Notes: generated by a model from the letters alone, not told the origin. A DNA stretch of 64,000 nt from an uncultured Lachnospira sp. (GCA_910587485.1 CAJUKN010000005.1:138806-202805), one strand, 5' to 3'; shown: positions 7,712 through 16,378, counted from the first letter of the stretch. Made by a program: numbers and translations.

Positions 7712-8908
7712 ATGAAATTATATAAATATATAAAGAAACTTAGCATCATTGTTTTGGGGATTAGTATGATAATATTATCATCATGCAGCTTTTATCCAGA
7801 AGGAAGAATTGATAATGTAGAAGGAAAAGCAGAGGTACAAGTTGATTCTGAAACAAAAAATGCTACAGGGACGTTGAATGATTCAATGGAAGTTGATGCA
7901 AAAGTATCTGTGCCAAGTGACGTTATATGGAATGCTTATACAGTAAAAGGAAGAGACTTTACAGAAGAAGAGGCAAAGAAAATAGCTGATTATTTATCAA
8001 ATGGCAGCAATATAACGAATTATGAAGTAAGGCAGGACCATAATGGGGCAATGGTATATGTCATTGAATTTGATAATGATTCACATGTAGGTGTCAGAAG
8101 TGATGGAAGTGTATCATTTATTACACAAGAACAACAAGATAGACAATTTGAAAGATATGTTTCAGGAGGAACTGCTAGTCTTGTAAGACCAGATTATAAA
8201 GAACTTTATCCATTAGATGAACTTGAAAGTTATAGTAAGGAAGAAGCACTGAAAGAGGTGGATGTATTATGTCAATTAATGAATATAAAGATAAGCGAGA
8301 CTGGTCAGATAATTGTTGCATTAGATAAAATTAATGCTGAAAGATTTCGGCAAGAAAGTACAAAGATAAGAATAAAGGGAAAAGTGGAATATGATGAAAA
8401 TAAGCTAGAAGAATATTTAGTAGAAGAAATACCATGGACAGAAGAAAATGAAGTATATTATATGCAGTTTTTAATTGACTTTGACGATGCTCCATGCATA
8501 GATGTAAATAGGAATGGTGATGATAGAGGAACAAAACAGAGTTCTTTAACCGTTGTTATTGGAAAACAGGGCTTGTTATGTGTAAGACTAAATGCTTATG
8601 AACTTATAGAACAATATGAATCAAATATATCAATATGTGAAATGTCGAAAGCGTTAGAAGCATTGGCAGCAGATTATTATTATGCAGAAGGCATCGGACA
8701 AAATAATAAAGTAGATAGTATTGAATTAAGATATGCGGTTGTTTATGACAGTGATAAGTGTTCAGATTGTTTAAACCCTTGTTGGATATTTAAAATTATT
8801 AATACCAGCGCAAAAGTCAAAGAAGGAAAGGAAAACATAAGCAATTCAATAAAAGTGGTATATGTGGATGCCAAAACAGGAAAGACATATGCAGGAGGAC
8901 TTAAATGA
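7712..8908 (+). CDS. Lipoprotein of unknown function
   Basis: The 398-residue product has a lipoprotein signal: KLYKYIKKL, a hydrophobic core and the lipobox LSSC with Cys26, then a mature acidic domain. The mature part repeats a YTVKGRDFTEEEAKKIADYL-type helix and an ISxxGQIIV-type strand, a layout like DUF6034-type lipoproteins of Lachnospiraceae, but I cannot confirm that family. Its stop codon overlaps the start of the first permease gene (ATGA), so it is translated with the transporter. It may be the extracellular sensor or substrate-binding partner of that transporter, or protect against an exported peptide. The function is uncertain. Confidence 0.7.
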   Translation: MKLYKYIKKLSIIVLGISMIILSSCSFYPEGRIDNVEGKAEVQVDSETKNATGTLNDSMEVDAKVSVPSDVIWNAYTVKGRDFTEEEAKKIADYLSNGSNITNYEVRQDHNGAMVYVIEFDNDSHVGVRSDGSVSFITQEQQDRQFERYVSGGTASLVRPDYKELYPLDELESYSKEEALKEVDVLCQLMNIKISETGQIIVALDKINAERFRQESTKIRIKGKVEYDENKLEEYLVEEIPWTEENEVYYMQFLIDFDDAPCIDVNRNGDDRGTKQSSLTVVIGKQGLLCVRLNAYELIEQYESNISICEMSKALEALAADYYYAEGIGQNNKVDSIELRYAVVYDSDKCSDCLNPCWIFKIINTSAKVKEGKENISNSIKVVYVDAKTGKTYAGGLK

Positions 8909-9696
8909 ACCAACGATTCATCAATTATATAAAGAATTTGAAAGGAATGCTGCATCAAGAATTTTTGCGAATATTTGCCAGTTGGCGAATATATGTGTGT
9001 GTAGCAGGAATAACTTTGATTTGTTTTTTTGTGAAATGGGACTCTAGTATACGTGGTGCAATTTGGGGAATGGAGGAAATAACAAGCCTTAGTAATATCA
9101 GCTATTTGATGTCAATTGTAGCAGCATTTCCAACAATATGCAGCTTTTGTGATGATTGGCTGGGACATTATACATTTTCAGCAGTGTCAAGAAGCGGAAA
9201 AAATACATATCTTCATGCAAAGATTTTGGTGTCTTATATAACTTCTTTTTTAATTACATTTATGGGCATAATGATATATGAATTTGCAGAATTTTTATGG
9301 ATTAATCCAAATCAGGAAACTACAGTATTTAATAACCAATTGTATTATGATATTCTGCAAATATCTTCAGTGCTTTTTGTTATGGTGCGTATCATATTAT
9401 ATTCAACAGTTATTGCGCTTCAAAGTCTGGTGGGACTTATGATTTCTGCCATTCTTCCCAATCGTTTTGTAGCAGTTATGTCTCCAGTTGTAATGTTTAT
9501 TTGTTTTATGGAAATAACAGATATTTTTCCTAAAAGTTTTAGTATACATAAAATAATGTCTGGAGGAAAAGTATTAGAAGCAGGTTCAGCAGGAAATATT
9601 ATCTTTTCTTTGTGTGTGATACTATTTTATGCAGTAATTATAGCAAGCATATTTTGCAAGATAGCAGGAGGGAGGATAAAAAATGAAATCGTTTAG
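8905..9696 (+). CDS. ABC-2-type membrane protein, first subunit
   Basis: This 263-residue protein has about six hydrophobic segments, beginning with one at about residues 30-50 (IYVCVAGITLICFFV) and ending with one at about 235-255. There is no Walker motif, so it is a permease-type subunit. It overlaps the lipoprotein by 4 bases and the next membrane gene by 14 bases. Its size and layout match ABC-2 permeases of the bacitracin- or lantibiotic-immunity type. The substrate is unknown. Confidence 0.72.
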   Translation: MNQRFINYIKNLKGMLHQEFLRIFASWRIYVCVAGITLICFFVKWDSSIRGAIWGMEEITSLSNISYLMSIVAAFPTICSFCDDWLGHYTFSAVSRSGKNTYLHAKILVSYITSFLITFMGIMIYEFAEFLWINPNQETTVFNNQLYYDILQISSVLFVMVRIILYSTVIALQSLVGLMISAILPNRFVAVMSPVVMFICFMEITDIFPKSFSIHKIMSGGKVLEAGSAGNIIFSLCVILFYAVIIASIFCKIAGGRIKNEIV

Positions 9697-10546
9697 AATA
9701 TGTATTCAAAATATAAGAAAATGGACGTCGAACAGCCGAATATGGATGTTGTTTTTTGCTGCGTTATTATTTGTATATACATATACAAAAGGAGTAAGAC
9801 AAGTTGCTGATGTTATGGATAGTTCAATCAGTATATGGATTTATCCTTTTCTTTTTACATATCGATATATGAAAATTATATTTATGTCATTGTTAATATT
9901 TATCTTTTGTGATGCACCGTTTATTGATACGAATCAACCCTATGTTATGCTTCGTACTAAAAGGTCAATATGGAGTATTGGACAGATTATGTATATTATG
10001 ATAGGTTCATTTTTATATGAACTTTTTTTAGTTGTATCAACTATCATTGTTAATATAGGAAATCTTGAATTTACAAGTGAATGGGGAAAAGTATTAGGCG
10101 CAATGGGGACAACTTCTGTTACATCAAAAGCAGGTGTGATTTATACAACAATAAATGTAAGCAGACAGATTATTACTTGTTTTACTCCTATACAAGCGAT
10201 GTTTTTTTCTATGCTGGTTACATGGCTTAGTTTTGTTTTTATTGGTCTTGTGATATATGTTGTCAATGTAGTGACAAAGACAAAAATTGCAGGAGCAGTT
10301 ACAGCCTCAGCATTGGTTATCTTTACAGCGGTTGCCGATGTGGCTGCTTTTGATGAAAATAAGGTTGTAACATGGTTTTCACCAATGAGTTGGAATTCCC
10401 TTAACAATATTGATATAGGTGGAACAACACAATATCCAACGATTGATTTTGTACTTGGATTTTATATTATATCCATTATCATATTAAGTATTATAGCAGT
10501 TATGGTTGGAAAAAAACAGAATGTAGAGGTTTCAATAGTGCAGTAA
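9683..10546 (+). CDS. ABC-2-type membrane protein, second subunit
   Basis: The 287-residue protein has about six hydrophobic segments, the first at about residues 20-33 (WMLFFAALLFVYTY) and the last near 263-280 (FYIISIIILSIIAVMVG). GGAGGGAGGAT lies just upstream of the ATG inside the previous gene. Together with the first permease and the downstream ATPase it makes a three-gene transporter with two different membrane subunits. The substrate is unknown. Confidence 0.72.
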   Translation: MKSFRICIQNIRKWTSNSRIWMLFFAALLFVYTYTKGVRQVADVMDSSISIWIYPFLFTYRYMKIIFMSLLIFIFCDAPFIDTNQPYVMLRTKRSIWSIGQIMYIMIGSFLYELFLVVSTIIVNIGNLEFTSEWGKVLGAMGTTSVTSKAGVIYTTINVSRQIITCFTPIQAMFFSMLVTWLSFVFIGLVIYVVNVVTKTKIAGAVTASALVIFTAVADVAAFDENKVVTWFSPMSWNSLNNIDIGGTTQYPTIDFVLGFYIISIIILSIIAVMVGKKQNVEVSIVQ

Positions 10547-10561
10547 ATAGTTGTTTGTTGT

Positions 10562-10648
10562 CTGTTTGTTCCAAAGTGTCCAAACAGGTTTTGATGCGAC
10601 AATAGAAATCACTTTTGCAACTGCTTTAGCTGATTTTTTCTATTGTGC
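10562..10648 (+). promoter_or_regulatory. Two inverted repeats ahead of the ABC ATPase gene
   Basis: A first hairpin pairs 10562-10568 (CTGTTTG) with 10581-10587 (CAAACAG). A second pairs 10599-10608 (ACAAUAGAAA as RNA) with 10637-10646 (TTTCTATTGT). They fill most of the 136-base gap between the second permease stop and the ATPase start, in the middle of an apparent operon. They could tune ATPase expression; no T run follows directly, so a terminator is less likely. Confidence 0.4.
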
Positions 10649-10682
10649 AATCTTACGCTACATTTTAGAATGGAGAATTTAT

Positions 10683-11324
10683 ATGGAAAATGTTATTGAA
10701 GTCAATCAAGTAACGAAAAGTTTTGGCAATGCAATGGTTCTAAAAGAAGTTAGTGTATCTTTTGAAAAGGGGAAAATACATGGGCTGATAGGACGCAATG
10801 GCTCTGGTAAAACAATGCTGATGAAATGTATATGTGGTTTTGTACCTGTCACAAGCGGGACAATTACGGTAAATGGAAAGATTATAGGAAAAGATGTTGA
10901 TGTGCCTGATAATCTTGGAGCGATAATAGAGACACCGGGATTTTTATATAATTACAGTGGCTATAATAATCTAAAATTTCTTGCCAGTATTAATAAAAAA
11001 ATTGATAAGCAGGCAATAAAGGACTCTATAGAATTGGTAGGGTTAGACCCAAACTCAAAAAAGCATGTTGGGAAATATTCGTTGGGAATGAGACAACGAT
11101 TAGGTTTGGCACAGGCAATTATGGAAAATCCAGAAATATTGCTTTTAGACGAGCCTATGAATGGATTGGATAAGCATGGTGTTGAGGAGATGAGAGAATT
11201 ATTTAAAAAGCTTGTCCATGAGGGGAAAACAATTATTATGGCAAATCACAGTGCAGAAGATATTGAGATGCTTTGTGATACGGTGTGTGAGATGGATTTA
11301 GGAGAACTGACAAAAATAAAATAA
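10683..11324 (+). CDS. ABC transporter ATP-binding protein
   Basis: From the ATG at 10683 the product is 213 residues. An upstream in-frame start at 10551 was rejected because GGAG at 10672-10675 is spaced for 10683 and the family start (MENVIEVNQVTKSFG) begins there. Walker A is GRNGSGKTM, the signature is YSLGMRQRLGLAQA (in place of LSGGQ), Walker B is ILLLDEPMNGLD and the switch is MANHSAED. The LGMRQRL signature is typical of BcrA/lantibiotic-immunity ATPases. At 213 residues it lacks the C-terminal extension many homologues have. It powers the two membrane proteins just upstream. Confidence 0.88.
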   Translation: MENVIEVNQVTKSFGNAMVLKEVSVSFEKGKIHGLIGRNGSGKTMLMKCICGFVPVTSGTITVNGKIIGKDVDVPDNLGAIIETPGFLYNYSGYNNLKFLASINKKIDKQAIKDSIELVGLDPNSKKHVGKYSLGMRQRLGLAQAIMENPEILLLDEPMNGLDKHGVEEMRELFKKLVHEGKTIIMANHSAEDIEMLCDTVCEMDLGELTKIK

Positions 11325-11349
11325 TTTATATAAAACTACTTTTAATGAC

Positions 11350-11510
11350 ATAATAACCACAGCAAAGCTGTGGTATAGAAGTTTGCTTTGCAAACTTGTA
11401 GCATCTATGTAAAAACTTATGGTATAATAATCTCGGCAAAAGCCGAACTATAAAAGTTTGCTGCGCAAACTTCTGGGTTCTCACTATGTATCAATTTATG
11501 GTATAATAAC
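11350..11510 (+). repeat. Two tandem hairpin-plus-TATAAT units
   Basis: Two imperfect units of about 77 bp follow each other. Unit 1 has CACAGC-AAA-GCTGTG, then AAGTTTGC-TTT-GCAAACTT (about 11378-11397), then TTATGGTATAATAA. Unit 2 has CGGC-AAAA-GCCG, then AAGTTTGC-TGC-GCAAACTT (about 11456-11474), then TTATGGTATAATAA with TATAAT at 11502-11507. The last TATAAT is a plausible -10 box for the SulP gene. The AAGTTTG hairpin also occurs near 23488 and 27168. Confidence 0.65.
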
Positions 11511-11545
11511 TGAAATGTATTTTTTGGCAATATTATGGAGGAACA

Positions 11546-13732
11546 ATGTTTAAAAACTATAAACGTGAATTTCTTAAAAAAGATATCATTTCAGGAATTA
11601 TAGTTGCACTAATATCCATTCCTATCTCTATGGGATATGCTCAAGTGGCAGGACTTCCTGTTGTATATGGTCTGTATGGTTCTCTTTTTCCAGTACTTAT
11701 TTTTGGTCTGTTATCATCATCACCACAGTTTGTTTTTGGAGTGGATGCAGCACCAGCCGCACTTGTTGGCGGAACGCTTGCCAGTCTTGGGATTGCAGCA
11801 GGTTCTAGTGAGGCTATGCAGGTAGTGCCTGTTATAACATTTGTGACTGCTTGCTGGCTGTTGTTTTTTGCTTTTTTAAGAGCTGGAAAGTTAGTAGGCT
11901 ATATATCTAAACCAGTGCTTGGAGGGTTTATATCTGGAATTGCAAGCACGATTATATTGATGCAGACAGCAAAGCTGTTTGGCGGAGCATCTGGAACTGG
12001 TGAAATTGTTGAACTTATTATTCATATCATTGGAGAACTCAAGTATTTTAATGGGTTATCTTTTATCATGGGGATTGGTACAATTATTATTATTTTGACA
12101 GCCAAAAAATGGTCGCCTAAATTTCCAATGTCTGTCGTAATGCTGATAGTGGGTGCATTAAGCACTATGATTTTTCATGTGGATAAATATGGTGTGAAAT
12201 TATTACCAAAAGTAGAAGCCGGATTGCCTGCTTTTAAAAGGATAGATTTTTCAATAATCATAGCAGAGAATATGCAAGAGATTGTTATGGGAAGTCTTAC
12301 AGTTGCGTTGGTTATTGTTTCGTCTACATTGCTTACTGCCAGTAATTATGCCATTAAAAATGATTATAAAATAAAAAATAATAGAGAAATTATTGCTTAT
12401 GCTGCTGCAAATTTATGTGCAGCATTTAATGGGTGCTGTCCTCTTAATGGGAGTGTTTCAAGGACGGCTATCGCTGAACAATTTGGCGTAAAAAGTCAAG
12501 TTATGTCATTGGTTGCAGGTGTTTCTATGATAGGAATACTTTTATTTGGCACAGGGTTTATCGCTTATCTTCCAGTGCCAGTCCTTACAGGAATTGTGCT
12601 TTCAGCGTTAATTGGGATTCTTGAGATAGGTATGGCTAAAAAGCTGTGGAAAGCAGATAAGAGAGAGTTTTTGATTTTTCTTGGAGCATTTCTTGGTGTT
12701 CTTGTATTTGGTACAATATATGGTGTTATTATAGGTGTGATATTATCTTTTATATCTGTTATTATCAAAGCAGCAGTTCCGCCAAGAGAAATGCTTGGTG
12801 TGATACCGGGACAAAGCGGTTTTTACAGTGTGAAAAGAAATCGTAATGCACATCCTATTTGCAATACAGTTATATATCGTTTTAGTGGCACTTTATTTTT
12901 TGCTAATATAGGAATCTTTCAACAAGAAATAGAAGATGCCATAAAACAAGATACAAAACAAATTATTGTTGATGCAAGTGGTATGACAAGTATAGATATT
13001 ACGGCAGCGGATAGACTTCTTATTATGGCAGATAAGTTTGCTAAAAAAGGAATTAAATTTTATCTTACAGAGCATGTTGGTGGTGTCAATGACCAGTTAA
13101 GACAGTTTGGCGTAGAAAAATTGATTGAAAAAGGACATGTCAGAAGAACGATAGAATTGGCGTTGAGAGCTGCGGGAGTAAAGACACCTTATGAGTTGGA
13201 AGACAAAGATGGTATAAGTGCTGATAAAAAAATTTTGGTGGGAAGTGAACAATTAGCAGAGTTTGAGTGGGCATTTGGCGAGGATGCACAAAATCAGATG
13301 GAAAAATTGGCTATTGAGATTGCAAAAGAAGTTGTTAGCAGTGATTTATCAGATAAAACAGCCATTATTGAGGCAGAAGAACACACTTCATGGGGAAAAA
13401 TTGGATTGTTTGATGAAGATGAGATTCTTGACCGATTAGAGATGCATTTAATGGAAATTTCACGACAACAAGACAATGCAAAATTGGAGGAAAGAATTGA
13501 GGAGAGACGTGCCATTGTTGAGAAAAAATTAATGAATATGAATCCAGAAGCTATTAAAGTATTATATAAACATCGAAAAGAACTGGCTCAACAATTTAAA
13601 CAAAGTAATCCAATGGCATATAAGCATATGGTTGAGCTTAGAAAAGAACATATTATGAAACTTGAAAAGACAGACCCAGAATTGGCAGAAAAATTAAAAA
13701 AATTGTATGCGATGGATGATTATGAATTATAA
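11546..13732 (+). CDS. SulP/SLC26-type anion permease with STAS domain
   Basis: The 728-residue protein starts as a SulP transporter (IISGIIVALISIPISMGYAQ) with about a dozen hydrophobic segments up to residue about 420. A STAS domain follows (about 430-545), with the conserved DASGMTSID at about residue 475. Such proteins move sulfate, bicarbonate, dicarboxylates or other anions across the membrane. After the STAS domain comes about 180 extra residues, mostly charged and helical (DRLEMHLMEISRQQ, then RKELAQQFKQSN), which ordinary SulP proteins of about 550 residues lack. GGAGG precedes the ATG. Transport specificity cannot be read from the sequence. Confidence 0.92.
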   Translation: MFKNYKREFLKKDIISGIIVALISIPISMGYAQVAGLPVVYGLYGSLFPVLIFGLLSSSPQFVFGVDAAPAALVGGTLASLGIAAGSSEAMQVVPVITFVTACWLLFFAFLRAGKLVGYISKPVLGGFISGIASTIILMQTAKLFGGASGTGEIVELIIHIIGELKYFNGLSFIMGIGTIIIILTAKKWSPKFPMSVVMLIVGALSTMIFHVDKYGVKLLPKVEAGLPAFKRIDFSIIIAENMQEIVMGSLTVALVIVSSTLLTASNYAIKNDYKIKNNREIIAYAAANLCAAFNGCCPLNGSVSRTAIAEQFGVKSQVMSLVAGVSMIGILLFGTGFIAYLPVPVLTGIVLSALIGILEIGMAKKLWKADKREFLIFLGAFLGVLVFGTIYGVIIGVILSFISVIIKAAVPPREMLGVIPGQSGFYSVKRNRNAHPICNTVIYRFSGTLFFANIGIFQQEIEDAIKQDTKQIIVDASGMTSIDITAADRLLIMADKFAKKGIKFYLTEHVGGVNDQLRQFGVEKLIEKGHVRRTIELALRAAGVKTPYELEDKDGISADKKILVGSEQLAEFEWAFGEDAQNQMEKLAIEIAKEVVSSDLSDKTAIIEAEEHTSWGKIGLFDEDEILDRLEMHLMEISRQQDNAKLEERIEERRAIVEKKLMNMNPEAIKVLYKHRKELAQQFKQSNPMAYKHMVELRKEHIMKLEKTDPELAEKLKKLYAMDDYEL

Positions 13733-13769
13733 AGGAAATCTTTGTATTTAAAAAAAAACAATTATTTTA

Positions 13770-13798
13770 TTGATTTTGTGGAATATATTGTGTATACT
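13770..13798 (+). promoter_or_regulatory. Promoter of the S10 ribosomal operon
   Basis: TTGATT at 13770-13775 and TATACT at 13793-13798 are 17 bases apart. The position predicts an untranslated leader of about 240 bases before rpsJ. Confidence 0.75.
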
Positions 13799-13804
13799 AT
13801 CCCT

Positions 13805-14046
13805 TGCTGTGACATTGATAGCTGTGAAGCGTGAGGTTGCTGCTAAAAGCAGGTTTTCCGTGGAGCGAATGTCAAGGCCGGATAACGGCTAATAAACTGG
13901 CGACAAGTCACTGTACCAAAAGAATCTGTAAATAAAGCAGAAAAACGTGTGTAGTATGTGAAGAATTTTCGATACACACGGGAGTGTGTACAGTCACCGC
14001 TTGTCGTACTTAATGTGTAAAGTGCGAAAAGGAGGCGACTTTTTTT
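13805..14046 (+). promoter_or_regulatory. Structured untranslated leader of the S10 operon
   Basis: A strong long-range stem pairs 13901-13907 (CGACAAG) with 14000-14006 (CTTGTCG), and this continues as 13910-13916 (ACTGTAC) with 13988-13994 (GTACAGT). Inside it, 13946-13953 (CGTGTGTA) pairs with 13973-13980 (TACACACG). The leader ends at AAGGAGGCGAC, the ribosome site of rpsJ. This size and fold are what an autoregulatory r-protein leader would look like; in enterobacteria L4 controls S10 through a different leader. The regulator here is unknown. Confidence 0.65.
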
Positions 14047-14361
14047 ATGGCAAATCAGGTAATCAGAATTACACTGAAAGCATATGACCATCAATTAATT
14101 GATCAGTCAGCTAAAAAAATTATTGAAACTGTTAAGAAGACAGGAGCGCAAGTAAGCGGTCCAGTACCTCTTCCAACAAAAAAGGAAGTAGTTACTATTC
14201 TTAGAGCTGTTCACAAGTATAAGGATTCAAGAGAACAGTTTGAGCAAAGAACACACAAGAGACTTATAGATGTATTGACACCTAGTCAAAAGACAGTAGA
14301 TGCATTGTCAAAGTTAGAGATGCCTGCTGGTGTGTTTATTAATCTTAAGGTGATGAACTAA
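14047..14361 (+). CDS. rpsJ: 30S ribosomal protein S10
   Basis: The 104-residue product is full length for S10 and shows its hallmarks: IRITLKAYDHQLID at the N terminus, GPVPLPTKK in the middle, and HKRLIDVLTPSQKTVDAL near the end. S10 sits in the 30S head and also serves as NusE in antitermination. It heads the operon here, behind a 240-base structured leader and a strong ribosome site (AAGGAGG). Confidence 0.98.
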   Translation: MANQVIRITLKAYDHQLIDQSAKKIIETVKKTGAQVSGPVPLPTKKEVVTILRAVHKYKDSREQFEQRTHKRLIDVLTPSQKTVDALSKLEMPAGVFINLKVMN

Positions 14362-14401
14362 TCATTACCCATGTATTTTTTTCATTATTTTAAAGCATTA
14401 A

Positions 14402-14578
14402 TCCTAAGGGTTTAATATAGAAGCAACAGGCAGTGGTGCAGGTTCCACTTATATTAGCTGTTCTAGGATGACAGGATGCTCTGTGTGAAACATTCTTGTG
14501 GTTGTTTAAGGAGGATTAAGTTTTTCTTTCATTCATAAGAAACATATTCATCTTGTCCGCTGTAGATTAAACAGGAGG
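14402..14578 (+). promoter_or_regulatory. Structured gap between rpsJ and rplC with two ribosome-site motifs
   Basis: The gap of 224 bases is long for neighbouring genes of this operon. TCCTA (14402-14406) pairs with TAGGA (14464-14468), TAATATA (14413-14419) with TATATTA (14450-14456) and AGTGG (14432-14436) with CCACT (14445-14449), giving one long nested hairpin. Downstream, AAGGAGG at 14508-14514 and AGGAGG at 14573-14578 are flanked by complementary GTTTAA and TTAAAC. Only the second Shine-Dalgarno is next to the rplC ATG. It probably controls rplC and later genes. Confidence 0.6.
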
Positions 14579-14585
14579 AAAATCA

Positions 14586-15221
14586 ATGAAGAAGGCAATT
14601 TTAGCTACAAAAGTCGGAATGACTCAAATCTTCAATGAAAATGGTGTTTTGACACCTGTAACTGTTCTTCAGGCAGGACCTTGTGTAGTAACACAAGTAA
14701 AAACTGTTGAAAATGACGGTTACGCAGCAGTTCAGGTAGGCTTTGCTGATATAAGAGAAAAGCTTGTCAGCAAACCTGTTAAAGGACATTTTGATAAGGC
14801 AGATGTTCCTTACAAAAGATTTGTAAGAGAATTCAAATTTGAGAATGCGTCAGAGTATTCAGTTAAAGATGAAATTAAGGCTGATATCTTTGCAGCAGGC
14901 GATAAGGTGGATGCAACTGCTATTTCAAAGGGTAAAGGTTTTCAGGGCGCAATCAAGAGATTAGGCCAGTCAAGAGGACCTATGGCTCATGGTTCTAAAT
15001 TCCACAGACATCAGGGTTCAAATGGATCAGCAACAACACCTGGTAGAGTATTCAAAGGAAAAGGAATGCCTGGACATATGGGTTCTAAGAGAATCACAAT
15101 CCAGAATCTCGAAGTAGTAAGAGTTGATGTTGAAAATAATGTAATCTTAGTAAAAGGTGCCGTACCTGGACCTAAGAAATCATTAGTGACACTGAAAGAA
15201 ACAGTAAAAGCTGCGAAGTAG
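14586..15221 (+). CDS. rplC: 50S ribosomal protein L3
   Basis: The 211-residue product begins MKKAILATKVGMTQIFNENG and contains the L3 signature region GSKFHRHQGSNGSATTPGRV and KGMPGHMGSKRITIQN. L3 is an early assembly protein near the peptidyl-transferase centre. AGGAGG stands 7 bases before the ATG. It is followed after 28 bases by rplD. Confidence 0.98.
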   Translation: MKKAILATKVGMTQIFNENGVLTPVTVLQAGPCVVTQVKTVENDGYAAVQVGFADIREKLVSKPVKGHFDKADVPYKRFVREFKFENASEYSVKDEIKADIFAAGDKVDATAISKGKGFQGAIKRLGQSRGPMAHGSKFHRHQGSNGSATTPGRVFKGKGMPGHMGSKRITIQNLEVVRVDVENNVILVKGAVPGPKKSLVTLKETVKAAK

Positions 15222-15249
15222 TTTTTGCTAAGGAAGGAGGACCACACAG

Positions 15250-15870
15250 ATGGCAAACGTATCTGTTTACAATATTGAAGGCAAGGAAGTTGGTTCTGTT
15301 GAATTAAATGATGCTATATTTAGTGTTGAGATTAATGAACATCTTGTACACATGGCAGTAGTGAATCAGCTTGCAAATAATCGTCAGGGAACACAGAGCG
15401 CGAAGACACGTTCAGAAGTTTCTGGCGGTGGAAGAAAACCTTGGAGACAAAAGGAAACTGGTCATGCAAGACAAGGTTCTACAAGAGCTCCACAATGGAA
15501 AGGTGGCGGTGTTGTATTTGCACCAAAGCCAAGAGGTTATTCATTTAAGATGAATAAAAAGGAAAAGAGACTTGCTCTTTTTTCATCATTGACATCAAAG
15601 GTAAATGATAAGAAACTTATAGTTCTTGATAATTTTAATCTTGACGAAGTTAAGACAAAGAAATTTGTTAAGGTTATGGATAACTTAAAGGTTACAAAGG
15701 CTTTAGTAGTCCTTGAGGGCGATAACAAAAATGTAGTTTTATCAGGAAGAAATATCCCTACAGTGAAAGTTTTGCCTATTAATGGAATCAACACATACGA
15801 TATTATGAAGTATGAGACATTGGTTTGTACAAAGGCTGCTATCGAAAAACTTCAGGAGGTGTATGCGTAA
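15250..15870 (+). CDS. rplD: 50S ribosomal protein L4
   Basis: The 206-residue product has VYNIEGKEVGSVELND at the N terminus and the L4 extended loop TRSEVSGGGRKPWRQKETG followed by ARQGSTRAPQWKGGG, which lines the exit tunnel. AAGGAGGACC lies upstream of the ATG. Its stop codon overlaps the ATG of rplW by one base. L4 is a candidate regulator of this operon by analogy with enterobacteria. Confidence 0.98.
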   Translation: MANVSVYNIEGKEVGSVELNDAIFSVEINEHLVHMAVVNQLANNRQGTQSAKTRSEVSGGGRKPWRQKETGHARQGSTRAPQWKGGGVVFAPKPRGYSFKMNKKEKRLALFSSLTSKVNDKKLIVLDNFNLDEVKTKKFVKVMDNLKVTKALVVLEGDNKNVVLSGRNIPTVKVLPINGINTYDIMKYETLVCTKAAIEKLQEVYA

Positions 15871-16169
15871 TGGCAAATATCCAGTATTTTGATGTAATCC
15901 TCAAGCCAGTCATTACAGAAAAGTCTATGGCTGATATGGCAAATAAAAAATATACTTTTTTAGTTCATACACAAGCTAACAAGATAATGATTAAAGAAGC
16001 TGTTGAGAAGATGTTTGACGGCACAAAGGTTGCTAGTGTCAATACAATGAACAGAGCAGGCAAGAAAAAGAGAAGAGGCAGAGTAGAAGGCACTACTGCT
16101 AAGACAAAGAAGGCGATTGTTCAGTTGACAGAGGACAGCAAAGATATAGAGATTTTTGAAGGCTTATAA
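15870..16169 (+). CDS. rplW: 50S ribosomal protein L23
   Basis: From the ATG at 15870, which shares its A with the rplD stop, the product has 99 residues with VILKPVITEKSMADM and VNTMNRAGKKKRRGR, typical of L23 at the tunnel exit. A longer in-frame form beginning within rplD was rejected because GGAGGTG is placed for 15870. Confidence 0.97.
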   Translation: MANIQYFDVILKPVITEKSMADMANKKYTFLVHTQANKIMIKEAVEKMFDGTKVASVNTMNRAGKKKRRGRVEGTTAKTKKAIVQLTEDSKDIEIFEGL

Positions 16170-16378
16170 AATATAAGAAGTTTACTATAGTTTACAATGA
16201 TACAGGAGTATATCTTCTGTATAAAGGGTGTTGTCAGCCGCCCTATGATGTAACACACTTTAAGAAGCATTTTTATTGCAATTAAAGGTCAAAGACACAA
16301 ATTGTTGGATGATGGGCTGTTACAATGTTGACACATGTGTAGAAAACAATATTACACAACTTGAAAGGAGAGAATATA
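16170..16378 (+). other. 209-base gap between rplW and rplB
   Basis: No gene is seen. The stretch includes GGGTGTTGTCAGCCGCCC and a nearby GATGTAACAC that could partly pair with it, and ends at AAAGGAGAG, the rplB ribosome site. It is longer than usual for this operon and may be another leader, but I could not find a clear long stem. Confidence 0.4.

Noticed and set aside
10551..10682. Longer start for the ABC ATPase from an in-frame TTG or ATG at 10551
   Set aside because: The extra 44 residues do not match the family, and GGAG at 10672-10675 is placed for the ATG at 10683; the upstream stretch holds inverted repeats.
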